64,000 nt of DNA, from positions 62,001-126,000 of the forward strand of contig CAJXSL010000012.1 in assembly GCA_913060875.1 (NCBI GenBank). Direction: 5' to 3'. Numbering within the stretch: the first letter of the stretch is position 1; each line of letters starts with the position of its first letter. The translations under genes and the position numbers were made by a program. This DNA is from an uncultured Desulfobacteraceae bacterium. Lineage in GTDB: Bacteria; Desulfobacterota; Desulfobacteria; Desulfobacterales; UBA5852. Below the pieces are notes generated by a model. The model made no database searches and had not been told where the DNA came from. It saw nothing but the letters and a program-made list of their open reading frames with translations. Of the stretch, positions 35,247 through 45,035 are shown in pieces.

Positions 35247-36658
35247 ACAGATATCTTATGATCCTATGGGCCGGCATCGTCCTGCTGCTGGGGGCCTGTT
35301 CCCTGGCCCCCTCCTATACCCGCCCCGAACCGCCGGTAGCGGACGCCTGGCCCCAGGGGCCGGCGTATGCACAGGCCGGGACCCAGTCCGAAACGCTCGG
35401 TGCGGCCGATATCGCCTGGCAGGAATTCTACACGGATGAACGCCTGCAAAAAGTCATCGCCGCGGCGCTGGAAAACAACCGCGATCTCAGGCTGGCGGCT
35501 CTCAACGTGCAGAGGGCCCGGGGGATCTACGGTGTCCAGCGCTCGGCCCTCTATCCGGCCGTGGATGCCACGGCCAACGGCAGCAAACAGCGGACTCCGG
35601 CCGATTTATCTTCGACTGGCGACGTCCAATACCCGGAACGCTATGATGTCAACCTGGGGGTATTCGGATGGGAGATCGATTTTTTCGGCCGCATTCGCAG
35701 CCTGAGAGATCAAGCCCTGGAATCCTACCTGGCTACGGAGCAGGCCCGCCGCAGTACGCAGATTCTGCTCGTTTCCAGTGTTGCCGATGTCTATCTGGCC
35801 CTGGCAGCGGATCGGGAGAATTTGTTCCTTTCCCAGGCGACTTTGAAAGACCAGCAGGCGTCCTACCAGCTGATCAAACGGCGCTACGAGGTCGGCCTGG
35901 CCACGGAACTGGACCTCAACCGGGCCAAGACCCAGGTGGCCACGGCGCGACGCAACATCGCCCGCTACACCCTGCTGGTGGCCCAGGATGCCAATGCCCT
36001 GCAGCTTCTTGTCGGCTCTCCGGCGGAGGTGCCGAAAACCCTTTTGCCCACTGACCTGGCAAGTGTTCGGCCGCCGGAACCGATAACGGTCGTCCTGTCT
36101 TCGGACGTGCTTTTGGTGCGGCCGGACATTCTGCAGGCGGAGCACCAGCTCAAGGCGGCCAATGCCAATATCGGTGCGGCCCGGGCCGCGTTGTTTCCCC
36201 GTATTTCTCTGACCACGAGCGTGGGAACCGCCAGTGCCGAATTGTCCGGCCTGTTCGATGCCGGGTCGGGCACCTGGCTGTTCAACCCCCAGGTTGCCAT
36301 GCCGGTTTTCGATGCCCGGCTGTGGTCGGCCCTGGATGTGGCTAAAGCCGAAAACGAAATTGCCCTGGTGGCCTATGAAAGTGCGATCCAAACAGCTTTC
36401 CGGGAAGTGGCCGATGTCCTGGCCGCCAATGGCACCATCGACGAGCGCCTGGCCGCCCAGCAAATGTTTGTCGATGCCGCGGCGGAAACCTACCGGCTTT
36501 CGGAGATGCGTTATACCAAAGGGGTCGACAGCTACCTCAGCGTTTTGGATGCCCATCGCTCGCTCTATGCCGCCCAACAGGTGCTGGTGGAGCTGAAACG
36601 GGAGAAACTCGCCAGCCAGGTGCGGCTCTACGCCGTGTTGGGCGGCGGCGGGGAGTAG
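35243..36658 (+). CDS. Outer-membrane efflux channel lipoprotein (NodT/OprM family)
   Basis: This 471-residue protein has a lipobox L-L-L-G-A-C, and S-Y-T-R-P-E-P-P immediately after as in OprM/NodT proteins. Two structural repeats follow (about 60-260 and 270-470), giving the TolC-type alpha/beta barrel. It completes the tripartite pump encoded by this operon; the ATG overlaps the permease stop. Confidence 0.94.
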   Translation: MNRYLMILWAGIVLLLGACSLAPSYTRPEPPVADAWPQGPAYAQAGTQSETLGAADIAWQEFYTDERLQKVIAAALENNRDLRLAALNVQRARGIYGVQRSALYPAVDATANGSKQRTPADLSSTGDVQYPERYDVNLGVFGWEIDFFGRIRSLRDQALESYLATEQARRSTQILLVSSVADVYLALAADRENLFLSQATLKDQQASYQLIKRRYEVGLATELDLNRAKTQVATARRNIARYTLLVAQDANALQLLVGSPAEVPKTLLPTDLASVRPPEPITVVLSSDVLLVRPDILQAEHQLKAANANIGAARAALFPRISLTTSVGTASAELSGLFDAGSGTWLFNPQVAMPVFDARLWSALDVAKAENEIALVAYESAIQTAFREVADVLAANGTIDERLAAQQMFVDAAAETYRLSEMRYTKGVDSYLSVLDAHRSLYAAQQVLVELKREKLASQVRLYAVLGGGGE

Positions 36659-36745
36659 ATCTGAAGCCTGGTCATACCGATGATGACGCAAAGAAAATGG
36701 CGCGTTATTGACGGCCTGATTGTGCCTGGAGGAAATTGAACGGCA

Positions 36746-38668
36746 TCACCCCCGGGGCAGATGGATGGTGATGGTGCAGCCCGGGCCGTCGTTGTTGGCG
36801 GCGGTCACTTTGCCGTCCATGGCCGTCGCGAATTTTTTGACCAGGGACAGACCGATGCCGGTGCCGCCGGTGGTGTGCGTGAGGGGATCCTCCACACGGT
36901 AGAAATCGTCGAAGACTTTTTTCAGGGCCTGGCGGGGAATGCCGGGACCGGTATCGGCGACCCGAATGGCCACTTGCGTGTCTGTGGCTTCCAGGCTGAC
37001 GGTGATGCGGCGAATCTTGGATTGCCGGCCGAATTTGATGCTGTTTTCGATCAGATTGATCAGCAGCTGAACCATGACTTCGCGATCGTAGGGAAAAGCG
37101 GGGACGTCGAAGGGAGGAACGCTCAGGGTAAAGCCCTCCTGACGCAGCTTTTCCGCCATGACCGCTTGGACTTCGTCCAGAACTTCCTTAAAATTTCCCG
37201 GCCGCATGTCAAACCGGCGCTGATTGTTTTCCAGCCGTGACAACTCCAGAACATTGTTGATCAGCCGCGACAGCCGGGCACTTTCCGAACCCACCACCCG
37301 GAGATAATCCTGCTCCCGGTCCGTGTCCCGGGCCACACCCTGTTCGAGCATTTCGATATACAGGCGAATGTTGGTCAAGGGCGTTTTCAGTTCGTGAGTG
37401 ACCGAGGATACGAAGCGGTTGCGGCGTTCGGAGAGGTCCACCATGGCATGGGCACTGCGATAGATGGCCCCGAGGCCCAACAGGAAAACAGCCGCCAGGA
37501 AAATCAGAATGATATTCAACGTTCCCCGGGTCGCCACCGCCGGGATTTCCTTACAGGTCAAACGGGCGTCGAGAAAATCGAAGGGGGCGGGGAACCGCCG
37601 CTCCAGGGCGAAGCGGACTTGCTGAACAGCCGCACCGGCCTGGACCACCGTGGCCGGACTGTCCGTTTCGGCGATCTTCAGTTGCAGGTGGGCGAAGCGG
37701 GCCATGGGCTGGGTGAGGAAATAGTTTTCGGCCAGGTAATGGAGAAACGGTTGAATTCCCAATACGAAGCCCTGCCGGTAAATGCGGCTGTCGATCGCGA
37801 TCCGTCGAAAAATGAAGATCTGTTCCCTGTTGATGAACACGGACTGGAGCGGCGCCACTTCAACCTGGAAGCGGGTGGGAAGATCGTCGATCGATTTTTC
37901 GGTTTCCCGGTCGAGGATATCTTCCGTCAGTGGATCTGCGACTTCGTCCGACAATGCAGATGCTGTCCTGCCAGCCGTTTCTGCGGGGGGCACGGGCGAA
38001 GACGCAAGGGAGGATGATGGTTTTTCGCTGCGAGAGGACGTGTCGTCCCGGCGTGCCACGTTCAAGGCCTGCTGCGCCGTGATTTCTTCCGTGCGCTGGG
38101 TTTGGCGTCCCAGATACGTATCCGATGCGCGCTTGCGGCTGAAATCAAGAAACTTTCCGGCAAAAGAAGTCTTGGTTTCCTCCTTCGGTTGTTCCGCCTT
38201 TTTGGCCGGCAGGGAAGACTTTGGCGTCGGGGGCGAAGGGGTCATTTTTCCCCGATTGAACTGGCGGTTGATGTCTTCGAGCTGTTGGACGATGCCTTCC
38301 AGTTCCCTCGATGGGCGCTTTTCGTTGCTGGTGAGAGGGGTTTGAAAGGATCCGTCCGGATTGTTTTGCAGATACCCGAGAATGTAGGGTTCGGTGGGCG
38401 GAGTCGCCAGGGGAGAGATGCTTTGTCCGCCGCCCTTGTCCGCGGTGACCGTAACCGTATGATGATAGGCGTCCACGGGCCGGCTTTCTTCCAGTTCAAC
38501 CCGGTCGGCCAGCGCGGTTTCGATGGTGTCGAAAAGGGCCTCGGCAAAAAACCGCATGCGCGCGGTTTCTTCCCGGGCAACGCCCTGGTAGGTGCGCACC
38601 ACCACATAGACCATGGGAATGGCCGTGGCGACGGCAAACAGGAGAATGATCAGCCTCAGCCTCTTCAT
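36746..38668 (-). CDS. Sensor histidine kinase with long Ser/Pro/Lys-rich periplasmic region
   Basis: This 640-residue kinase has an N-terminal transmembrane helix (about 5-25) and a periplasmic region of about 350 residues, including a low-complexity, charged stretch (about 125-230: Pro/Ser/Lys/Glu-rich, with QQ and TS runs). A second transmembrane helix (about 390) is followed by HisKA with phosphorylated His in T-H-E-L-K-T-P-L-T-N, then HATPase (N box N-L-I-E-N-S-I-K, D-T-G-P-G-I, G-T-G-I-G-L). It is 3 nt downstream of its response regulator and forms a two-component pair with it. The ligand is unknown. Confidence 0.93.
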   Translation of the reverse strand: MKRLRLIILLFAVATAIPMVYVVVRTYQGVAREETARMRFFAEALFDTIETALADRVELEESRPVDAYHHTVTVTADKGGGQSISPLATPPTEPYILGYLQNNPDGSFQTPLTSNEKRPSRELEGIVQQLEDINRQFNRGKMTPSPPTPKSSLPAKKAEQPKEETKTSFAGKFLDFSRKRASDTYLGRQTQRTEEITAQQALNVARRDDTSSRSEKPSSSLASSPVPPAETAGRTASALSDEVADPLTEDILDRETEKSIDDLPTRFQVEVAPLQSVFINREQIFIFRRIAIDSRIYRQGFVLGIQPFLHYLAENYFLTQPMARFAHLQLKIAETDSPATVVQAGAAVQQVRFALERRFPAPFDFLDARLTCKEIPAVATRGTLNIILIFLAAVFLLGLGAIYRSAHAMVDLSERRNRFVSSVTHELKTPLTNIRLYIEMLEQGVARDTDREQDYLRVVGSESARLSRLINNVLELSRLENNQRRFDMRPGNFKEVLDEVQAVMAEKLRQEGFTLSVPPFDVPAFPYDREVMVQLLINLIENSIKFGRQSKIRRITVSLEATDTQVAIRVADTGPGIPRQALKKVFDDFYRVEDPLTHTTGGTGIGLSLVKKFATAMDGKVTAANNDGPGCTITIHLPRG

Positions 38669-38671
38669 GTC

Positions 38672-39370
38672 TCAGGCGTCTTTTTCCAGGCGATACCCCT
38701 GCCCCCGCACTGTTTGTAAAAACGGGGTGTCGCCAATCAGTGCACTGATTTTTTTACGCAGTTTGAGCATGTGAATATCGACCGTGCGCGTTTCAATATC
38801 CGCATCGGCGTAGTGCCAAACTTCGGTCAGCAGTTCCTTTTTGGACACGATGCGGTCCTGGTGGCGGAAAAGATAGGTGATGATGTCCATCTCCTTCCGC
38901 GTCAGCGGGCTTGTCTTCTCGCCGCATTGGGCTTCGAGGGTTTGGCCCTGGAAACAGATGCCCCTGTGGTGAATTTTTGCCTCGCCGGCGAGTTTTCCCG
39001 CCCGGCGCAGAAGGGCTTCCACCCGGACCATCAATTCCCTCAAGGAAAACGGTTTGCTGACATAATCGTCGGCCCCGGCTTTGAATCCCGTCACCACGTC
39101 GTCTTCCGCCCCCTTGGCCGTGAGCATGAGAATAGCCTGTCCGGGACGGCGCGCCCTCACCCGTTGGCAGATGGCGAAGCCGTCCAGGGACGGCAGCATG
39201 ACATCCAGAATGATTAGGTCAAAGCTGTTTTGCAGAGCGCTTTGCAGACCTTCCTGGCCATCGTCGACGCCCTTCACCCCATATCCATTGAATACCAGGA
39301 CGTCCATGAGGCCATTTAAAATTGCCGGATCGTCTTCCACCACCAGGATATGGGCTTTGAGAGATGACAT
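38672..39370 (-). CDS. OmpR-family response regulator
   Basis: This protein of about 232 residues has an N-terminal receiver (acidic pocket V-V-E-D-D, phosphoacceptor Asp in I-I-L-D-V-M-L-P, Lys in K-P-F) and a C-terminal winged-helix DNA-binding domain (L-T-R-K-E-M-D-I-I-T-Y-L, R-T-V-D-I-H-M-L-K-L-R-K-K). The ATG at 39370 has AAGGA at good spacing; another in-frame ATG lies three codons upstream. It is divergent from the vWA gene, whose promoter it might control. Confidence 0.94.
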   Translation of the reverse strand: MSSLKAHILVVEDDPAILNGLMDVLVFNGYGVKGVDDGQEGLQSALQNSFDLIILDVMLPSLDGFAICQRVRARRPGQAILMLTAKGAEDDVVTGFKAGADDYVSKPFSLRELMVRVEALLRRAGKLAGEAKIHHRGICFQGQTLEAQCGEKTSPLTRKEMDIITYLFRHQDRIVSKKELLTEVWHYADADIETRTVDIHMLKLRKKISALIGDTPFLQTVRGQGYRLEKDA

Positions 39371-39570
39371 GCGGTTCATCCTTTCTCAGCGCGCTGCGGT
39401 TGGATCATAAGTATGGATTAATTTATACCATCCCCTTCCAAAACCAAAGCAAAACTTATGTAAAAAACCAGGCTTCTTCTTTTGCCGTTCTTTGAATTGT
39501 CTTCTGGCAGGTGGCTGTTAGGGTGGCAGGCATGTGAATTTAACGGCATGATGACCAAAGGAGGTCTGCC

Positions 39571-41007
39571 ATGAAGACACCCAATCGCACGCCCTTGCTG
39601 TTCGTCGGGGGCCTTATTCTGATAACGGGACTGATCATGGGCGTCATTGGCCCTGCGCAAGACAGTGATGCCCGGCGGGTTGCGGGTGCGGCCTTCCCTG
39701 CCGATCCGGCAGGCAGCCCGCTGGCCATCAGCGCGCAGCTGGTTCAGGACAAGGTGCTGCGTGGTTCCGAGGGCACGGTTAACCTGGCGTTGACTCTGGC
39801 GGCACCGGCGGTTGAGCCGTCGGAGGCTGGCCCACGGCATGCCGTAGACCTGATGGTGGTTTTGGACCGCAGCGGCTCCATGAACGGGCAGAAGATCGGT
39901 GATGCCCGTCGGGCAGTGCAGCGGCTGATCCGTACGCTTGCGCCCCGGGATCGCCTGGGTATTGTCACTTACAGCAGCACGGCCGAGACCTTGGCCGGCC
40001 TTCTACCCATGACGGCGCCCAATCGACAGGAACTGTCCTCGTTGGTCGGTGGCATCCAGCCGGGCGGCGGCACCAATCTTGGCGCCGGCCTGGAAGCTGG
40101 TCTCCGGACTTTTGACGATACGCCCCCAGGGGGACGCCATCGCAAACTCATCCTTATTTCCGACGGACTGGCCAACCACGGCGTCACCGATCCTTACGCT
40201 CTGGGTCGCATGGCCGCCAGGGGGGTGGCCAATGACTGGGTGGTGAGCACGGTGGGGGTTGGCCATGAATTTAACGAACACCTTATGGCCACCCTGGCCG
40301 ATCACGGTGCCGGCACCTACTACTACCTGGAAGATCCGGTGGCCTTCGCATCGGTCTTCGAACGGGAGTATCGCCATACCGCATCGGCGGCGGCATCGGG
40401 GCTATCCGTCAGTGTCCCCTTGCATGACGACATGCGCCTGGTCGATGCGGGGGGGTACCCGATAACGATCCAAGACGGCCGGGCAAGTTTCCGTCCGGGC
40501 AACCTGCGTTTCGGGCAGCGCCGCACCTTCTATCTCTCCCTGGCCATTCCAACCGGGACACCGCACGAAGTGAATGTCAAAGGCCTCCAGGTCCGTTACC
40601 GCACCCCGGCGGGGATCATCACCGCCATGCTGCCGGAAACCTTTACCATTGCCTGTGTCGAAAACCCTGAAGACGTCATGGCGTCCATACGCAAGGATGC
40701 CTGGACGGCGAAAACCCTGCAGGAAGACTTCAGCCGTCTGAAACAGGCTGTCGCCGTAGCCATCCGCGACGGTGATGAACAGAAAGCCATGCAGCGGATT
40801 CAATCCTACCGGCAGGAGAAAGCGGCTGTGAACAAGGTGGTGGCATCTCCCCGGGTGGCCGAAAACCTGGACGAAGAGGTCGATGCTCTGGGGACTTATG
40901 TCCGGGAGACATTTGCAGGTAAACCGGCGGCCGTGGTTGAGAAGCAGAAACAGAACGCTAAAATTCTTCAGTATGAAGCCTATCAGAAGCGGCGGGCGAA
41001 ACAGTAA
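39571..41007 (+). CDS. Exported von Willebrand factor A domain protein
   Basis: This 478-residue protein has an N-terminal membrane segment (LLFVGGLILITGLIMGVIG) that serves as signal or anchor. A vWA domain (about 85-265) has the MIDAS metal site D-R-S-G-S-M and the later T and D ligands. The C-terminal part (about 285-478) is less recognisable and ends in charged helices. Proteins of this type often organise periplasmic complexes. GGAGG precedes the ATG. The next two genes are a PspA-like and a membrane protein, and the divergent two-component genes lie upstream. Confidence 0.88.
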   Translation: MKTPNRTPLLFVGGLILITGLIMGVIGPAQDSDARRVAGAAFPADPAGSPLAISAQLVQDKVLRGSEGTVNLALTLAAPAVEPSEAGPRHAVDLMVVLDRSGSMNGQKIGDARRAVQRLIRTLAPRDRLGIVTYSSTAETLAGLLPMTAPNRQELSSLVGGIQPGGGTNLGAGLEAGLRTFDDTPPGGRHRKLILISDGLANHGVTDPYALGRMAARGVANDWVVSTVGVGHEFNEHLMATLADHGAGTYYYLEDPVAFASVFEREYRHTASAAASGLSVSVPLHDDMRLVDAGGYPITIQDGRASFRPGNLRFGQRRTFYLSLAIPTGTPHEVNVKGLQVRYRTPAGIITAMLPETFTIACVENPEDVMASIRKDAWTAKTLQEDFSRLKQAVAVAIRDGDEQKAMQRIQSYRQEKAAVNKVVASPRVAENLDEEVDALGTYVRETFAGKPAAVVEKQKQNAKILQYEAYQKRRAKQ

Positions 41008-41160
41008 AGAATATGGCTGCCGGGAGACAATTTCCTGAGGGCCGGAACCCCCGCGGCCGGGGATGTATAGTGGACGAACCAAAGTCTGTAGGCCGCATCC
41101 TGATTCCCGGTACCGTCCTTGCCGATACATCTTGAGAATGACCGAAAATAGGAGGATTTT

Positions 41161-41721
41161 ATGGGCCTATTGTCGCGGATTATCCGCATTTGCCAAGCGG
41201 ATTTGCACGGTGTCATGGATCACATCGAGGACCGAGATTTGCTGCTCAAACAACACCTGCGGGAAATGCAGACGGCCATGGCCGCCAAACAGGCCCGCAT
41301 CGACCAACTTGAAGAAACTGCCCGAACAGCGCAGCGCCAATTGACGGGCTATGCCCGGCAGCTCAAGACGGTTGAAGAAGAACTGGACCAGGCGGTGGCC
41401 AGGGACAAGGATGCTGTCGCCCGGAGGCTGATCCGCAAACGGCGGTCCTTGCAACAGTGTGCTGCGAACCTGGACAACCAGATCCGGGATTTGACCGCAA
41501 CCCTGGCCGAAGCGCGCGAACGACGGGCCGCGCAAACCATGACCTATGACGAACTGCGTCTCCGTGTGGCGGCTGTTCAGGAGCGCTCCCGGCGGGGCTT
41601 ATCCCTGGCGGCCCCTTTGGGCGGTGGCCTCATGCCGGGGCAGCTGGAACCGAGCGACGAAGAAATTGATTGGGAACTCTTGCAGCGCAAGGAGGCTCTG
41701 GCCTCCGGGAGGGCGCAGTGA
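41161..41721 (+). CDS. PspA/IM30-like coiled-coil protein
   Basis: This 186-residue protein begins with M-G-L-L-S-R-I, followed by a long coiled coil (about 25-150). The pattern fits the PspA/Vipp1 family but is shorter than E. coli PspA (about 220). PspA-like proteins bind stressed inner membrane and form helical rods. AGGAGG precedes the start. Its stop overlaps the GTG start of the membrane-protein gene, pointing to a functional unit. Confidence 0.8.
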   Translation: MGLLSRIIRICQADLHGVMDHIEDRDLLLKQHLREMQTAMAAKQARIDQLEETARTAQRQLTGYARQLKTVEEELDQAVARDKDAVARRLIRKRRSLQQCAANLDNQIRDLTATLAEARERRAAQTMTYDELRLRVAAVQERSRRGLSLAAPLGGGLMPGQLEPSDEEIDWELLQRKEALASGRAQ

Positions 41722-42269
41722 AGAACGAACAGCAGGCGGTCAGATCCACGATTATTCTGGGCGGCCTTGGCGCCCTGGCCTGGTTTCTGGCGGCATCGAC
41801 CCTTGCGTGGCACCGGTATTGGCCTTGGGCGGCTTTTGGTATCGTCTGGCTTATGACAGCGGTGTACGCACTCATGCTTGTGCGATGGAGCGGCCGCCGC
41901 TTTGCGGCCGTTCTTTTCCCTATAATGGTGCTGGCCTTGAGCGGCGTTGTCATGCCCCGATCCGTTTTGGCCTCTGGAATGGCGATCGCCATCCTGGGTT
42001 GGATTCGCAGCGGTGTTTGCTTCCCCCAAACGGTGGGCCAATCGGTTGGGCGTGAGCTGGTGTTAGGGGCCGGTGGCGGGATGGCCATTCTTTGGTGGGG
42101 ACCGTCGACACCCTTGTCAGGGGCACTGTGCCTGTGGTTGTTCAGCCTGGTTCAGGCCCTGTTTTTTATCTTGTTTGAATCCGAGGTGGTTTTCACGCCG
42201 GCCGGTTCCGCCCCCGACCCGTTCGATCGGGCGGCACGCCGGGTCGAAGATCTTTTAGACGGTCTGTAA
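41718..42269 (+). CDS. Hypothetical multi-pass membrane protein coupled to PspA-like gene
   Basis: This 183-residue protein has about five hydrophobic segments and no motif I recognise. The likely start is GTG at 41718, overlapping the previous stop (GTGA); the frame continues further upstream. It may recruit the PspA-like protein to the membrane, by analogy with PspB/PspC, but this is inference. Confidence 0.75.
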   Translation: MKNEQQAVRSTIILGGLGALAWFLAASTLAWHRYWPWAAFGIVWLMTAVYALMLVRWSGRRFAAVLFPIMVLALSGVVMPRSVLASGMAIAILGWIRSGVCFPQTVGQSVGRELVLGAGGGMAILWWGPSTPLSGALCLWLFSLVQALFFILFESEVVFTPAGSAPDPFDRAARRVEDLLDGL

Positions 42270-42483
42270 AAACGGGTTGCCAGAGTGCGATGGCGGATGC
42301 ATTTTTTTGCGTGGGATTGCGTGTGAAGTTGCGGATGTGGCCGAGGCCATTTATCAGGGCTGATGAACGGCCGCCTTCCGGTTCGGCAGGTCGACGCCAT
42401 TTTGAGGCTTGACCGCAGGCCTGTCAGGTGGGTTATTATCCTGCGTGCCAATAACCCAACCTGAAGACGGGAGACTTTTGACC

Positions 42484-43083
42484 ATGCGCCGCCGCCAATG
42501 TGAAATTACTGATCCGCAGGAAATCAGCCGGATTCTGTCCGCTGCCACCATCGGCCGTATGGCCACATCGGGCGCGGACGGCTATCCCTATATCACCCCC
42601 GTCAATTTTGTTTATTTCAACGGAAATATCTATTTTCACTGTGCCCGGAAGGGTGAAAAACTGGACAATATCGTCCGGGATGATCGGGTCTGTTTCCAGG
42701 TGGATATCCCGTTGGCCTACCTCGATCTGGACGCCACGCCGAACGGCGGGTCCTGCAACCTCCACCAGTTGTATCATTGCGTGATCATCCGGGGGCGGGC
42801 CCGGGTGGTGCCGGACGGCGATCTCAAAACCGATGCGCTCAATGCCCTCGTGGCGGCCCATGAACCTGGCCGGACACCGCCGCCCGTGCCAGCGGATACG
42901 CCGGCGTACCAGGCTTGTGCCGTGGTGGAAATCCGGCCGGAGAACCTCTCCGCCAAGAGTGATCTGGCCCAAAAAAAATCACCGGCGGAACGTGAAGCCC
43001 TGGCCCGTTATCTGGCGCAGCGGAACCGTCCCGGGGATTCGGAGACGGTGAAGGCCATGGGGCTCAGGGCGGGAGCGAAGTGA
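42484..43083 (+). CDS. NimA-like FMN-binding pyridoxamine 5'-phosphate oxidase family protein
   Basis: This 199-residue split-barrel protein is related to the nitroimidazole-resistance NimA group: M-R-R-R-x-C-E-I, I-G-R-M-A-T-S-G-A-D-G-Y-P-Y-I-T-P-V-N-F-V-Y and I-Y-F-H-C-A-R-K-G-E-K-L, with C-F-Q-V-D following. It probably binds FMN or haem and reduces or detoxifies small molecules. The start at 42484 has a GGGAGA site; the frame runs further up to 42409. It is monocistronic or linked to the thioesterase 33 nt downstream. Confidence 0.88.
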   Translation: MRRRQCEITDPQEISRILSAATIGRMATSGADGYPYITPVNFVYFNGNIYFHCARKGEKLDNIVRDDRVCFQVDIPLAYLDLDATPNGGSCNLHQLYHCVIIRGRARVVPDGDLKTDALNALVAAHEPGRTPPPVPADTPAYQACAVVEIRPENLSAKSDLAQKKSPAEREALARYLAQRNRPGDSETVKAMGLRAGAK

Positions 43084-43116
43084 AACCACATTTTTCAGGG
43101 GAGGGTTTAACCATCC

Positions 43117-44007
43117 ATGAGCGTCTGCGTCGAAGGCAATGTGTTGCAGGAGTTGCTGAAGCTTTTAAAGCTGGAAAAAATTGAAGAGAATATCTTCCGG
43201 GGACAAAGCCAGGATCTAGGATTCGGCAATGTGTTCGGGGGCCAGGTGCTTGGGCAGGCGCTTTCCGCGGCAAGCCAGACCGTGCCGTCGGACCGACGCG
43301 CTCACAGCATGCACGCCTACTTCATGCGGCCCGGGGATGCCCGCATGCCTATCGTTTATTCGGTGGACTGCATCCGGGACGGCCGCAGCTTTACCACCCG
43401 GCGGATCAAGGCCGTCCAGAAGGGGCGGGCCATCTTCAGTATGAGTGCTTCCTTTCAAATCGATGAGCCCGGTTTTGACCACCAGGACGAGATGCCGAAC
43501 GTTCCCGGTCCGGAGGGGCTCGAACGCGAGATCGACCGGGCACGGATTCTGGCCCCCAAAATACCGGCCGGCCTGCGGGAAAAGCTGTTGTGCACAAAGC
43601 CCATCGAAATCCGTCACGTGAATCCGGTGGACCCCTTCCAGCCCGAAAAGAAAGATCCCGTCAAATACGTTTGGTTCAGGGCCATCGACAAAATGCCGGA
43701 CGATCCGGCCGCCCAGCAGTATATGCTGGCCTATGCCAGTGATTTCAATCTGGTGGCCACCACCCTGTATCCGCACGGGCATACTTTCTGGCAACCGGAG
43801 ATGCAGGTGGCCAGTCTGGACCATGGCATGTGGTTTCACCGGGAGGTCCGCCTGGACGACTGGCTTCTCTATGCCATGGAGAGCCCCAATGCCCATAAAG
43901 CCCGGGGGCTTGCCATCGGCCGTATTTTTTCCCAGGCAGGGCAGCTGGTGGCCACCGTGGCCCAGGAAGGGTTGATCCGCTTCCGGGGAACATCCACAAA
44001 GGATTAA
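43117..44007 (+). CDS. tesB: Acyl-CoA thioesterase II (TesB family)
   Basis: This 296-residue enzyme is a double hot-dog protein. N-terminal F-R-G-Q-S-Q-D and N-V-F-G-G-Q-V-L-G-Q-A-L, and C-terminal D-H-G-M-W-F-H with Asp235, match the Asp-Gln-Thr catalytic triad of TesB. It hydrolyses medium- and long-chain acyl-CoA to fatty acid and CoA in the cytoplasm. A GGGGAGGG site lies upstream of the ATG. Confidence 0.92.
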   Translation: MSVCVEGNVLQELLKLLKLEKIEENIFRGQSQDLGFGNVFGGQVLGQALSAASQTVPSDRRAHSMHAYFMRPGDARMPIVYSVDCIRDGRSFTTRRIKAVQKGRAIFSMSASFQIDEPGFDHQDEMPNVPGPEGLEREIDRARILAPKIPAGLREKLLCTKPIEIRHVNPVDPFQPEKKDPVKYVWFRAIDKMPDDPAAQQYMLAYASDFNLVATTLYPHGHTFWQPEMQVASLDHGMWFHREVRLDDWLLYAMESPNAHKARGLAIGRIFSQAGQLVATVAQEGLIRFRGTSTKD

Positions 44008-44056
44008 GGCTTGTGCTTGGCTCGCCTTTCCGTGTGGAGACGGTCTTATTCTTCCC

Positions 44057-44075
44057 GCCCCAAAGGTGGGGCTTT
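44057..44075 (+). terminator. Probable terminator after tesB
   Basis: GCCCCA and TGGGGC form a 6-bp GC stem with an AAGG loop, followed by TTT. The stem is short and the T run brief. The rest of the 44008-44303 gap shows no gene. Confidence 0.45.
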
Positions 44076-44303
44076 GCCCCCCTGTTCCGGGGTGCCTTCT
44101 CTGGCGCCTCTGTTGCCGTCTTTCTTCCTGCAACTCCCGATAGGATGACAGTTGTTCCGATGTTCAAGCAGTGTCGGGCTGAAAATAGCCGGGTATGTAA
44201 CTTTCGCTTGGTTGCCTCCGACTCAACTTATGAGCGCTCGAAAACAATTCCCCTTTGAAGGGGGTTTGAAACCAATTTGATTTAATTCATTCTGGAGGTC
44301 ACT

Positions 44304-44831
44304 ATGAAAAATTCGGTAAAGACGCCTATATACTGTTTGCTGGTCAGTTTGGTGGTTTTGGGCAGTTGGGGCATGGCCAATTTTGCCTGGGCCCGGGGCG
44401 GGCATGGCGAGGGGGGCGGCATGCCGCTCAAGATGCTCTGGAACCTTGATCTTTCCACCGAACAAAAGGCGGCCGTCCATAAGCTGTTACCGGCCTATCG
44501 CACGGAAAAGGAAGCTTTGAGGGAAAAGATGCATGCGGCCCGGGAAACCATGCACGCCTTCATGACAGCCGATGCCCTGGATGAAGACGGCATCCGCGAA
44601 GCCTCACGCAACATGGCGCCCATCATGGAGGATATGGCTGTTTTGCGGGCCCGTTTCCTGTTCGATCTCAAAGACATCCTGTCCCCGGAACAGGTGCAGA
44701 AGCTCCGGGAGCGGCACCAGGGGGCCACCCATCGCCGGGAAAAGAACCGCCGGTTCCGGCAGGAGATGATGGACACCTGGCTGCAGATGCCCGCCGGCGA
44801 TGCATCCGATGTTGCTGGATCCCAGCCCTGA
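44304..44831 (+). CDS. Spy/ZraP-like periplasmic protein
   Basis: This 175-residue protein has a signal peptide (cleaved near A-W-A-R) and a helical body with L-D-L-S-T-E-Q-K-A-A-V-H-K-L and several H/M-rich stretches. It resembles Spy, CpxP and ZraP chaperones, which have LTxxQ repeats; here one L-S-T-E-Q and one L-S-P-E-Q are visible. It probably binds unfolded proteins or metal in the periplasm. GGAGG precedes the start. A similar protein lies at 45974-46423 after the sigma/anti-sigma pair. Confidence 0.82.
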   Translation: MKNSVKTPIYCLLVSLVVLGSWGMANFAWARGGHGEGGGMPLKMLWNLDLSTEQKAAVHKLLPAYRTEKEALREKMHAARETMHAFMTADALDEDGIREASRNMAPIMEDMAVLRARFLFDLKDILSPEQVQKLRERHQGATHRREKNRRFRQEMMDTWLQMPAGDASDVAGSQP

Positions 44832-45035
44832 GCATGCGATGGGGCTTTGATCTGGATGGGACGTATTGACATGGCTTAGGGGTTTTGCAGTGGCTGCCAT
44901 TAGGCCCCGCAACGTCCTGCAGGCAAAACGTTCCATTCAGATCGTGATCTTCAGAAAATTTTTAACCGATTAAGATGCACAACACGCCTTGCGTGTCGGA
45001 ACCGGACATAAGCGAGGAGTCGACAGGATTTGAGA

